A stretch of DNA of 40,230 nucleotides from Erysipelotrichaceae bacterium. Lineage in GTDB: Bacteria > Bacillota_I > Bacilli_A > Erysipelotrichales > Erysipelotrichaceae. Under the pieces are notes generated by a model. That model made no database searches. It saw nothing but the letters and a program-made list of their open reading frames with translations, and was not told the origin of the DNA. Below are positions 17,612 through 24,954 of the stretch, one piece after another (within the stretch, counting starts at the first letter, position 1; the number at the start of each line of letters is the position of its first letter). The DNA is taken from positions 1-40,230 of the forward strand of contig JAAWON010000012.1 of NCBI GenBank assembly GCA_022799495.1. Direction: 5' to 3'. Both the position numbers and the translations under genes were made by a program.

Positions 17612-17715
17612 AAGCCTTCCTCATCTCTTTTCCATATTCATTGGATGCGCTACCCTATCAATCCAATGTAAGTCAAATTTAATTATTATCCTATATAAAA
17701 TTATCTACGATCTAT

Positions 17716-17919
17716 TTACAGACCATTGAACACCGTTACATTTAACAACAACTGCGCTGCCAAATACCCAAGCCCCATGGACAGCAATAGCAACAACACC
17801 TGAATCTTTACCGGTTTTCGCACATCACAAAAACGCTCAAAGCGCACTGCGCTCAATGCGTAAAAACTAGCCGCAAAGCATAATAAATGAATGATGAGTT
17901 GTAATGGTGCATAAAGCAT
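17716..17919 (-). CDS. DUF1146 family membrane protein (YwzB-like)
   Basis: 67-residue protein with two membrane segments (about 6-24 and 40-60) and the DUF1146 pattern AVRFER between them. Function unknown. In B. subtilis the family member ywzB lies just upstream of the ywmB-murAA-spoIID block, so its presence upstream of spoIID is conserved synteny. ATG follows GGGAGGG, and it has its own promoter with a short leader. Confidence 0.75.
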   Translation of the reverse strand: MLYAPLQLIIHLLCFAASFYALSAVRFERFCDVRKPVKIQVLLLLLSMGLGYLAAQLLLNVTVFNGL

Positions 17920-17944
17920 AAGCTACCCTCCCTGATTAAATTCT

Positions 17945-17973
17945 ATTATACGTTTTTTTTGATGGAATTGCAA
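17945..17973 (-). promoter_or_regulatory. Sigma-A promoter of the DUF1146 gene
   Basis: On the minus strand TTGCAA (17968-17973) - 17 bp including an A8 tract - TATAAT (17945-17950), 25 bp before the start codon. Confidence 0.7.
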
Positions 17974-18214
17974 TTTTATAAAGAATAATCATATTGAATC
18001 AGAAAAGTTAAGTCAAGCAGGATACTTCATCAAGCGCTGAAAAAGAAATACAACCCATGGAGTTATTCTATAATCGCAAACTTCTAACCGTTTATTTCTT
18101 TGTGATTGAGTACAAAAATATATTATCAAAGCTATGAAAAACAATTTTAACTTCATGAATGTAGATAATCCAAATTTTATGAGTCAAAATGTAGGTCACG
18201 ACAACAGTGAACAT

Positions 18215-18239
18215 AAAAAAGCTCCCATAACCATGGGAG
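18215..18239 (-). terminator. Stray minus-strand terminator 1
   Basis: On the minus strand CTCCCAT and ATGGGAG with a 4-nt loop, followed by GC and six T. No minus-strand gene precedes it before the IS. Confidence 0.65.
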
Positions 18240-18265
18240 AAAATCACATACTGGAACGATGATAT

Positions 18266-18299
18266 AAAAAGGCTGTCGCTAAGGATAGTCTAATGCCTT
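18266..18299 (-). terminator. Stray minus-strand terminator-like hairpin 2
   Basis: AAGGC (18295-18299 on the minus strand) and GCCTT (18269-18273) with a 21-nt loop, then T residues. Weaker than its neighbours. Confidence 0.35.
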
Positions 18300-18353
18300 G
18301 TTGATGGTTTGTCAAGTAAATTGTTGAACGTCAATTTTCTTTATAAAGCCTAT

Positions 18354-18385
18354 AAAAAAAGCCATGTTTTTTATTCGCCCATGGC
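18354..18385 (-). terminator. Stray minus-strand terminator 3
   Basis: On the minus strand GCCATG and CATGGC enclose a 13-nt loop, followed by seven T. Confidence 0.6.
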
Positions 18386-18407
18386 ATCTTGGTTCCATTA
18401 ATATTCT

Positions 18408-18440
18408 ATGTGGTGGAGGTGTAATTCATCTCCACCATAT
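18408..18440. repeat. Long inverted repeat upstream of the small membrane protein
   Basis: ATGTGGTGGAGGTG pairs with CATCTCCACCATAT (with G-U pairs) around a 5-nt loop, up to 14 bp. No T run follows on either strand. It may be a leader structure of the downstream gene or an old mobile-element end. Confidence 0.5.
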
Positions 18441-18548
18441 CCTCATTTTCTCCTTAATACTTTAACTATTTTCGCACAAGGGTCTTGCTTTCAAGCAAGA
18501 TCTGCCTTATTATTTTATAAAGATTATAAGAGCCTAGAGGAGGATTTT

Positions 18549-18797
18549 ATGAAAAAATCAATATTTATTTCGCTATCTTGTCTAAGTTTACTACTTCTCT
18601 TAGTATGCTTATATTATGAGCTTAGATTAAACTGGAACTGGGGAATTGCTTTAGATGAAAGAGTATCTATTCAAGAATTTCGTAATATGTGTGGCATAAG
18701 TTCAATGATAAGTGCGTTATTGTTAGGGTTAACAGTTGTCATTAATATTATTACTATCTGCTATTACTTAAAATGCTATAGGAAATCAAAAAACTAG
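18549..18797 (+). CDS. Small two-segment membrane protein of unknown function
   Basis: 82 residues from an ATG after a strong GGAGG site. One hydrophobic segment at about 4-24 and a second at about 48-70; the end is Lys/Arg-rich (CYRKSKN). No family recognised. Codon use is markedly AT-rich (many TTA, ATA, AAT) compared with the genes on either side, suggesting recent acquisition. It is followed by a terminator whose T run meets the IS end. The frame is open upstream to 18408, but that part is not protein-like. Confidence 0.6.
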   Translation: MKKSIFISLSCLSLLLLLVCLYYELRLNWNWGIALDERVSIQEFRNMCGISSMISALLLGLTVVINIITICYYLKCYRKSKN

Positions 18798-18843
18798 TTT
18801 TATTTTAATTTTTATGTAATCTATATAGCCTTTTTACCAAATA

Positions 18844-18864
18844 AAAAGAGCAGATTGCTCTTTT
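18844..18864 (+). terminator. Terminator after the small membrane protein, abutting the IS
   Basis: Perfect arms AAAAGAGC and GCTCTTTT with an AGATT loop. The last two T are also the first two bases of the left IS repeat, so the element sits exactly at the T tract. Confidence 0.7.
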
Positions 18865-18881
18865 CAGACTGTTGACAAAGT
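18863..18881 (+). repeat. IS left terminal inverted repeat
   Basis: TTCAGACTGTTGACAAAGT. It matches the reverse complement of the right repeat at 18 of 19 positions and contains the transposase stop codon (TCA at 18864-18866). Confidence 0.9.
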
Positions 18882-20357
18882 GGTACTCCCAAAAGAGTAT
18901 CGCTTTTCATTTGCTTCATAAATTATTAAAAATGTAGAAATCATTCGTTTTATAATGGTTTTAGGAGAAGTTTTCCATCTCCACCTTGCCATTCTTTTTA
19001 GATTATGACATGCAAAAATCATCAGCGCCTGATGCTGATTTTTTTGTAGTCCTCTCAATCTTGTATATCTCAAATTATGATGCTCCTTACAATCTCCAAA
19101 TACACGCTCTATGCTTTCTTTGCGCTTAGGGTATATTTCTTTCCATTCTAATGTATGGCGTATCTCGTCCATAACTTCTTCTCGATATTCTTCCCATACA
19201 TGGCGTGTGATTACTTTCTGATGATTCTTCGATTGGGTACATTTGTTTATAAAGGGGCACTGTTTACAGTCTTCCGGATTCGATTTATACTCTTTATATC
19301 CTAATTTGTTCGTATTGCTATATTTCAATGTTTTGATACTAGGACATATATACCAATCATATCCTTCATCATACACATACTCATGTTTTTTGAAGAATCC
19401 TTTCTTCGTCATTGGTCGTTTATATGGCGCATACATTTTCTGCTTATGCTCTAATATCGTCTTGCATATTGCCGGGGTGATATATCCCGCATCTAAACAT
19501 ATATTTTTGATCTGATCTTTGTATTTATCACTTAAGATTTGGTATGCCGGAAAGAATGATACACTGTCATGCACATTGCCGGGTACGCATAGACTTAATA
19601 TCACAAAGCCGTTCTTATCACAGAATGTCTGATGTGAATAGGCAAAACATTTTTCCTTTTCCCCTTTATGGAAACAGCCACTTTCCGGATCTGTTTTGCT
19701 TACTTTGATATGCTTTGTTTCTACGTCTTTTTTCAGTTCTCCTGTTTCTTCATCATAATTCAGTTCTTCTTTCTCATTTGTTTTTATTGGCTTTTTCCCA
19801 TGTCTTTCTCGCTCTTTATTGATTTCATTCAAAAGTTCATCTTCATATACTTTCTTTGCGATGGATACTTCTTCATCTGTATACTTGTTTTTATTCGCAC
19901 TTGCTTTCTGGTGCGTGGAGTCTCCAAACACTGTTTCCATATCCACAAATCCATAGGCAATCGCTTGTTTCAGTATCTGCTCAAATATCTGTTCAAACAC
20001 TTGGCTGTCTCCATATCTTCTGATATAGTTTTGACTCCATGTAGAATAGTTAGGTACCTGTTCATCCATTGAGATTCCCAGAAACCAGCGATATGCCAGA
20101 TTTACCTGTATTTCTTTACATGTCCTTCTCATAGAACCTATTCCAAACACGATATTTATAAACACCATTTTAAAAAGTACCACTGGATCTATACTTGGTC
20201 TACCAAAATCACTGTATAGATGTTCAACTGATGGATAGATAAAACTCCAGTCTATACAGGATTCCAGTTTTCTCACTTCATGATCTTGTGGTACCAATCC
20301 TTCTATTGTATTCAATATGATATTATCATTTTTACTATTTCTTTTTGTCATTGCCAT
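18864..20357 (-). CDS. IS1182-family transposase
   Basis: 497-residue DDE transposase. The N-terminal helical DNA-binding region (DUF772-like, with DFGRPSIDP and NYSTWSQ) is followed by the catalytic Asp in VFGDSTHQKA, a Lys/Glu-rich insertion at about 170-225, the second Asp in CLDAGYITP, a Cys cluster CKQCPFINKC, and the catalytic Glu in SIERVFGDCKEHHNLRYTRL. No frameshift or internal stop. ATG follows GGGAG; a second ATG lies two codons in. The gene ends inside the left terminal repeat. Confidence 0.93.
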   Translation of the reverse strand: MAMTKRNSKNDNIILNTIEGLVPQDHEVRKLESCIDWSFIYPSVEHLYSDFGRPSIDPVVLFKMVFINIVFGIGSMRRTCKEIQVNLAYRWFLGISMDEQVPNYSTWSQNYIRRYGDSQVFEQIFEQILKQAIAYGFVDMETVFGDSTHQKASANKNKYTDEEVSIAKKVYEDELLNEINKERERHGKKPIKTNEKEELNYDEETGELKKDVETKHIKVSKTDPESGCFHKGEKEKCFAYSHQTFCDKNGFVILSLCVPGNVHDSVSFFPAYQILSDKYKDQIKNICLDAGYITPAICKTILEHKQKMYAPYKRPMTKKGFFKKHEYVYDEGYDWYICPSIKTLKYSNTNKLGYKEYKSNPEDCKQCPFINKCTQSKNHQKVITRHVWEEYREEVMDEIRHTLEWKEIYPKRKESIERVFGDCKEHHNLRYTRLRGLQKNQHQALMIFACHNLKRMARWRWKTSPKTIIKRMISTFLIIYEANEKRYSFGSTTLSTV

Positions 20358-20384
20358 CTCTAATCACTCCCAGTTCGCGTCTTT

Positions 20385-20390
20385 ATTATA
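20385..20390 (-). promoter_or_regulatory. -10 box of the transposase gene
   Basis: TATAAT on the minus strand, 27 bp before the start codon; no good -35 at 16-18 bp, so a weak promoter is likely. Confidence 0.4.
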
Positions 20391-20416
20391 ACATTTTTTG
20401 CTTCTGTTCAGACATA

Positions 20417-20478
20417 TTAAAAGCAAGAAGTGCCTCAAGTTTTGCGAACTAGGACGAAGTCATCTTCTTGCCTTTTTA
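20417..20478. terminator. Structured, terminator-like hairpin in the IS leader
   Basis: GCAAGAAG (20423-20430) pairs with CTTCTTGC (20464-20471); a nested hairpin CCT..AGTT/AACTAGG lies inside. T-rich runs follow on both strands. It lies between the MATE gene and the transposase, both read leftwards, so it could stop read-through from outside into the transposase. Confidence 0.5.
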
Positions 20479-20534
20479 TTTTATCATATTATTTCCTCTC
20501 AGAAAAGTAATTCTGTTGACTTTGTTGTTTTTTT

Positions 20535-20553
20535 ACTTTGTCAACAATCTGAA
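20535..20553 (-). repeat. IS right terminal inverted repeat
   Basis: ACTTTGTCAACAATCTGAA on the plus strand, the inverse of the left repeat with one mismatch. A related GTTGACTTTG sits 20 bp inward and can pair with it as a hairpin. Confidence 0.9.
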
Positions 20554-20574
20554 GCATGTGCTAGGCACATGCTT
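20552..20574 (-). terminator. Terminator hairpin of the MATE gene, T tract interrupted by the IS
   Basis: Perfect 10-bp arms AAGCATGTGC and GCACATGCTT with a 3-nt loop that overlaps the MATE stop codon. Only TT follows on the minus strand before IS sequence begins, so the normal T run seems to have been displaced. Confidence 0.55.
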
Positions 20575-21952
20575 GCGTGCTTTCTTCGCTTAAAACGGGT
20601 CGAAAGAGTTTCTTACGCACAATCAGATAACAGATCAGATGAACACAGGAGGTCAAGAACCAAGAGAACGGATAGGAAATATAGAGACAATCCAAAGTCG
20701 GTACTGCCTGAAATACCGTGAAGATCCAAATCACGCGGAATAAACAAGCACCGCTCAAAGACACCAGCATCGGCATAATGGAATATCCCAAGCCACGCAG
20801 ACTGCCAACAAATACATCCATAATGCCGCATAGTAAATAGGGGACAGCACAATAACTCATTCGCAACAGACCATAAGCAATGACTTCATCACTGGTAGTA
20901 TATAAGGATAACAGCGAATGACCGAGTAGAAATGCGCCATTCCCCATAATCAGACCAATTGCGCTGACAACGCCGAGACAAACTATTAAGATCTTATCAA
21001 TGCGCATATATTTTTTCGCTCCCATGTTTTGTGAAGTGAAACTTAGCGCTGTTTGATAGATCGCATTCATAGAAGTATAGACAAATCCTTCAATATTGCT
21101 TGCGGCGGTATTACCGGCCATTACAATATCGCCAAATGAATTGACGGAAGATTGAATCAATACATTGGAAATGGAGAAGATCGTTCCTTGTAAACCGGCA
21201 GGCAAACCGATTTTCAGCATCTGTTTTAATATATCCTTATGAATGGATAGTTTTTTAAAATCTAAATGCAGGGGACCTTCACTTTTACATAGACTCAATA
21301 AGATGAATACAGCGGAGATTGTCTGCGATATAATAGTTGCCAGAGCGACCCCCGCAACTCCCATTTGAAACAAGATGACAAAGAATAGATTGAAGATAAC
21401 ATTTACCACACCAGAAACTAATAAAAAATATAAAGGCCGCTTTGTATCACCAATGGCTCTAAGAATTGCCGCTCCGAAATTATAAATCATAAAGGAGGGC
21501 ATACCAATGAAATAGATACGCATGTATAACACGGAGAGATCAATGACATTATCCGGTGTACCCATCCAGGACAATAAGGGTTGTGCTGCGATCAAGCCGA
21601 CAAAAATCATTAGAACGCCACCGATGATAGCGGTGGTAATAGCAGTATGAATGGATTTTTGCATATTTTCTTCATCATGCGCTCCATAGCAGCGTCCAAC
21701 CATAACATTGGCACCGATAGAAACTCCCATGAACAGATTCACCAGCAGGTTGATCAACGCACTCGTAGAGCCTACTGCCGCAAGCGCCTGATCACCACTG
21801 AATCTTCCAACAACTACAATATCAGCCGCATTGAACAACAACTGTAAAATACCGGAAAGCACCAAAGGCAAAGAAAATAGGATGATTTTGCGAAACAATG
21901 GTCCCTCGCTCATATTCATTTCATAGGATCGCTTCAAACTTGTGGATTTCAT
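20561..21952 (-). CDS. MATE family multidrug/Na+ exporter
   Basis: 463-residue inner-membrane exporter with 12 predicted segments in two MatE halves. Family strings: IILFSLPLVLSGILQ, FNAADIVVVGRFSG, and AVGSTSALINLLVN in the first half, GLPAGLQGTIFSISNVLIQ opening the second. Substrate unknown; drugs or cationic metabolites are typical. ATG follows GGAGATGAC. It is transcribed from its own strong promoter, divergent from a second MATE gene. Its 3' end touches the IS, but the length is normal, so it is probably not truncated. Confidence 0.92.
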   Translation of the reverse strand: MKSTSLKRSYEMNMSEGPLFRKIILFSLPLVLSGILQLLFNAADIVVVGRFSGDQALAAVGSTSALINLLVNLFMGVSIGANVMVGRCYGAHDEENMQKSIHTAITTAIIGGVLMIFVGLIAAQPLLSWMGTPDNVIDLSVLYMRIYFIGMPSFMIYNFGAAILRAIGDTKRPLYFLLVSGVVNVIFNLFFVILFQMGVAGVALATIISQTISAVFILLSLCKSEGPLHLDFKKLSIHKDILKQMLKIGLPAGLQGTIFSISNVLIQSSVNSFGDIVMAGNTAASNIEGFVYTSMNAIYQTALSFTSQNMGAKKYMRIDKILIVCLGVVSAIGLIMGNGAFLLGHSLLSLYTTSDEVIAYGLLRMSYCAVPYLLCGIMDVFVGSLRGLGYSIMPMLVSLSGACLFRVIWIFTVFQAVPTLDCLYISYPFSWFLTSCVHLICYLIVRKKLFRPVLSEESTQACA

Positions 21953-21981
21953 CTTGTCATCTCCTTCGTGTAACGCTACCT

Positions 21982-22010
21982 ATTATATGAATTTTACGCA
22001 TTCTTTTCAA
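21982..22010 (-). promoter_or_regulatory. Sigma-A promoter of the minus-strand MATE gene
   Basis: On the minus strand TTGAAA (22005-22010) - 17 bp - TATAAT (21982-21987), 29 bp before the start codon. Confidence 0.75.
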
Positions 22011-22174
22011 GTCATTCATGATTTTATTTTTATTTCTTTTATAAAAGGATAAAAAAAGCGAAAAATAAAGGATCAGGCATGCTTATACAGATGATATGAA
22101 TTATTTTAACTTACAGATGGAAAATACCTTTACAAGTAGATAGGAAGGAAGTACAATGTAGGCTGAGGTGGCCT

Positions 22175-23530
22175 ATGAAACAAACCTATCATTTATTAGA
22201 GGGTAAGATTTTGCATTCTCTCAGTGCACTGGCACTGCCGATCATGGCAACAAGCCTGATCCAAATGGCGTATAATTTAACGGATATGTTATGGATCGGT
22301 AAACTGGGGAGCGGAGCAGTTGCGGCTGTTGGGGCAGCGGGAATGTTTATGTGGTTTTCCAATGGTTTGGCTACGATTGCGAAAATGGGCGGACAAATTA
22401 AAGTGGCACAGGCGCTGGGCGCTGATGATCGCAATCAGGCACGTCAATATGCGAGTGCTTCTTTTCAAACTGCGATCGTATTTGCGCTTGGTTTTGGTGT
22501 ATTGAGTCTGTTATTTGGACGGGAAATGATTGCCTTTTTTCAGTTGCATGATCCTGTAATCATACAGGATGGGGATGCTTATTTACGGATCACTTGTGGT
22601 TTTGTTTTATTTGCCTTTGTCAATCAGTTATTTACCGGTACGCTAACCGCAATGGGCAACAGTCGCATCTGTTTTGTGGTCACAACAATTGGCTTATTGT
22701 TGAATATCGTATTGGATCCGCTATTGATTTTTGGATGGGGAGCAATTCCCGCCATGGGAGTTGTTGGAGCAGGCATTGCGACTGTGTGTTCACAGGCACT
22801 TGTCACGTTGTTATTTGTGTTTGCTGTTCATCAGGATATGCTGATCTTCAAAGCGATGCGCTTAACCAAACGCTGTTCCTCGCACTATTATCGTGATATC
22901 TGTCGGATTGGTTTGCCCACCGCTGTACAGGGAATGCTGTTTTCAGCAATTTCGATGGTGTTAGCACGTCAAGTAGCAGCATGGGGAGATGGAGCAGTGG
23001 CCGTACAAAAGGTAGGCAGCCAAATCGAATCCATCTCATGGATGAGTGCGGAAGGATTTGCGGCCGCATTAAATAGTTTTATTGCACAAAACTGCGGAGC
23101 CGGCAATGTTGAACGAATAAAGCAAGGGTATCGCTTATCCATGCGGCTGATGTTTCTATGGGGCATCCTATGTAGTATTTTGTTGATTGTATGGCCCAAG
23201 CAAATCTTTTATCTATTTATTGATGAGGCAGACGTCCTGCCAATGGGAATTGATTATCTGCGTATTTTAGGTGTATCACAATTATTTATGTGCGTGGAGA
23301 TCACGACTGCTGGGGCGTTTGATGGCCTTGGTAGAACGCTGCCGCCCAGTATTGTATCAATTACCTTGACGGCAGCCAGAATTCCGCTGGCATGGGGAAT
23401 CAGTGCAGTTATAGGTTTAAATGGTATTTGGTGGGCGATCACAATCAGTTCTATCTTGAAGGGAACACTGTTGTTTACATGGTATGCATGGTGTTCTAGG
23501 CGTTGTGATTTCTATCAGCCGGCACATTAA
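22175..23530 (+). CDS. MATE family exporter, second copy
   Basis: 451 residues, 12 predicted segments. It begins MKQTYHLLEGKILHSLSALALPIMA, then NLTDMLWIGKLGSGAVAAVGAAG. It is only distantly related to the divergent MATE gene, so the pair is not a recent duplication. ATG follows GAGGTGG. No promoter as good as its neighbour's was seen in the 222-bp gap. Substrate unknown. Confidence 0.92.
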   Translation: MKQTYHLLEGKILHSLSALALPIMATSLIQMAYNLTDMLWIGKLGSGAVAAVGAAGMFMWFSNGLATIAKMGGQIKVAQALGADDRNQARQYASASFQTAIVFALGFGVLSLLFGREMIAFFQLHDPVIIQDGDAYLRITCGFVLFAFVNQLFTGTLTAMGNSRICFVVTTIGLLLNIVLDPLLIFGWGAIPAMGVVGAGIATVCSQALVTLLFVFAVHQDMLIFKAMRLTKRCSSHYYRDICRIGLPTAVQGMLFSAISMVLARQVAAWGDGAVAVQKVGSQIESISWMSAEGFAAALNSFIAQNCGAGNVERIKQGYRLSMRLMFLWGILCSILLIVWPKQIFYLFIDEADVLPMGIDYLRILGVSQLFMCVEITTAGAFDGLGRTLPPSIVSITLTAARIPLAWGISAVIGLNGIWWAITISSILKGTLLFTWYAWCSRRCDFYQPAH

Positions 23531-23618
23531 CGTGAAAAATGCAGAGAAACACACTGCTTGGGTATACTTTTTTGTTTTTGCGACATACTACTCATAGAAT
23601 CAGCAAGGAGGATTATGT

Positions 23619-24329
23619 ATGAAGCAAATACAAAAACACGCAGTGCTGGTACTTACCGCATTGCTTGTGCTCACTGGTTGCAGCATGGGAAACGATGAAA
23701 GCGATCAAAATGCAAACATGCAGGGCAAGGCCAATCAGAGCGAGACGAATCCACCGCAAAATAACAATATGGAAAATGATACGATGGATCAGATGATTTC
23801 CTATTTGAATGATTCCGGTGTGACATTGGATCAGATGCAGACTTTGGATCAAATGGATTTTGCGGCTCATGAGGGTCGAAGTTTTTCCTATCAAGGAAAC
23901 AGTGGTTATTTATATCGTTTAAAATCAAATGATGCAAGTATGCGCGCTTTATTGGATTCAGCTGCCCAAAACGGTACAGTAAAAGTGAACATGGATGGCA
24001 GTGAAAAGGACTATAAAGCAGCGGTGAATGGCGATTATCTGTTTGTGTATGATCAAAGTGCAGATATGCAGGATTTGATTAAGATATTCACTGCTTATAC
24101 ACCCGGTATGCATATCACGAACAAAGAAAGTGATGAACAGGATATGCAGGATGATGCGAAACGCAGTGAAAAAGGTAATGCAGATCCGATCAACGGCGGT
24201 AATGCGAGTGAATATAACGATGCCGATCAGATACACGATAAAAATAAAAACAGTAATATCAACGGTTCAGAAAGTACAACCAACAACAACACCGCAAATG
24301 GCATCAATCATACAAATGAAGAAGACTAA
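23619..24329 (+). CDS. Putative lipoprotein with Asn-rich C-terminus
   Basis: 236 residues with a typical lipoprotein signal: basic start, hydrophobic core and lipobox LTGC, acylated Cys at about 21. The middle (about 55-165) is a small folded domain with the repeated LDQMQTLDQMD string and a predicted alpha/beta pattern; the rest (about 166-236) is disordered and rich in Asn, Asp, Glu and Gly. No family recognised. It has a strong AAGGAGG site and its own terminator, so it is probably a single-gene unit. Confidence 0.8.
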   Translation: MKQIQKHAVLVLTALLVLTGCSMGNDESDQNANMQGKANQSETNPPQNNNMENDTMDQMISYLNDSGVTLDQMQTLDQMDFAAHEGRSFSYQGNSGYLYRLKSNDASMRALLDSAAQNGTVKVNMDGSEKDYKAAVNGDYLFVYDQSADMQDLIKIFTAYTPGMHITNKESDEQDMQDDAKRSEKGNADPINGGNASEYNDADQIHDKNKNSNINGSESTTNNNTANGINHTNEED

Positions 24330-24331
24330 TG

Positions 24332-24351
24332 GCAGGGCAACCTGCTTTTTT
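24332..24351 (+). terminator. Terminator of the lipoprotein gene
   Basis: GCAGG and CCTGC around GCAA, followed by six T. Confidence 0.75.
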
Positions 24352-24476
24352 GTTTGATTTCCTCTTTTACAGATAAAAACATTGCTTGTGCTATATCGAA
24401 TGGAATCATTGAGGTAATGATATCGCTGGTTAATCCATTAAAATGAAAGAAAAAACGATAAAAAAATACTTTTTTA

Positions 24477-24505
24477 TTGCATTGTGACATAAATAATGTC
24501 ACAAT
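24477..24505 (+). promoter_or_regulatory. Promoter overlapped by a 25-bp perfect palindrome
   Basis: ATTGTGACAT (24481-24490) and ATGTCACAAT (24496-24505) are perfect 10-bp arms around AAATA. A possible promoter, TTGCAT (24477-24482) - 17 bp - CACAAT (24500-24505), is covered by it. The arrangement looks like a repressor operator, 41 bp before the ankyrin gene. The promoter itself is a weak match. Confidence 0.6.
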
Positions 24506-24545
24506 ATTTGATATCGTATAGCCAACAAAGAAAGGGTTGAGTTAT

Positions 24546-24935
24546 ATGATGTTACAACTGTTAAAGCGTAATCAGGATTTGGAGGGTAAAATGGCAAAGC
24601 GACTGCTAAATGCCGTATGGGATGAAAACGTCGTTTTGGCAAGGAGGCTAATACAAGGTGGAGCGGATCCCAATTGGATCTATAATGGATATCCATTGCT
24701 TGTTCATGCGGTATTTACTCGTAATGAACAAATGGTGATGATGTTAATCGAGGAAGGGGCAACGCAGAAATGCGAGGCGTTGGGGTTTGCCTTGGATCGC
24801 GGGATCGGTGAAATGGTGTTTCCTTTGGCTTTTTTGGGCATTGTGCCTAAAATAGAGGAACCAAGTCGTAGGTTTGGACCATATCCTTCCCGCTATGCGC
24901 CATTGGAGGTCAATTATCCGATTCTGATTCGCTGA
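24546..24935 (+). CDS. Small ankyrin-repeat protein
   Basis: 129 residues. Two ankyrin repeats are readable at about 16-75: LLNAVWDENVVLARRLIQGGADPN and LLVHAVFTRNEQMVMMLIEEGA patterns in sequence, then a non-repeat C-terminal part ending in YPILIR. Such proteins usually act as protein-binding modules; the partner is unknown. ATG 24546 lies 9 nt after AAAGGG; a second ATG follows directly and a TTG lies three codons upstream. Nineteen bases separate it from the WYL regulator, so the two form an operon under the palindrome. Confidence 0.7.
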   Translation: MMLQLLKRNQDLEGKMAKRLLNAVWDENVVLARRLIQGGADPNWIYNGYPLLVHAVFTRNEQMVMMLIEEGATQKCEALGFALDRGIGEMVFPLAFLGIVPKIEEPSRRFGPYPSRYAPLEVNYPILIR

Positions 24936-24954
24936 GCGTAAGGAGGCAGAAACA

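Larger units (their letters stand above)
17974..18548. other. AT-rich gene-poor stretch with stray terminators
   Basis: No convincing gene. A 42-codon plus-strand frame (18134-18262, begins MKNNFNFMNV) lacks a ribosome-binding site and runs through a terminator hairpin. Three minus-strand terminators, a 14-bp inverted repeat (18408-18440) and a perfect hairpin TCTTGCTT/AAGCAAGA (18483-18500) fill the region. It looks like a deletion or insertion scar next to the IS. Confidence 0.45.
18863..20553 (-). mobile_element. Complete IS1182-family insertion sequence, about 1.69 kb
   Basis: A single intact transposase gene is bounded by terminal inverted repeats 18863-18881 and 20535-20553. Length and gene content are normal for IS1182. 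No target duplication is visible next to the repeats: the left flank ends GCTCTT and the right flank begins GCATGTG. Both flanks are terminator-like palindromes. The element is probably still able to move, since the repeats and transposase look undamaged. Confidence 0.88.

Noticed and set aside
18134-18262. 42-codon plus-strand frame (MKNNFNFMNV...)
   Set aside because: No ribosome-binding site and a terminator hairpin lies inside it; kept only as a remark in the spacer entry.
18857-20560. Target-site duplication of the IS
   Set aside because: The sequences directly outside the repeats (GCTCTT and GCATGTG) do not match.
24481-24505. Palindrome as a CRP, FNR or Rex site
   Set aside because: Half-site spacing and centre do not fit these regulators.
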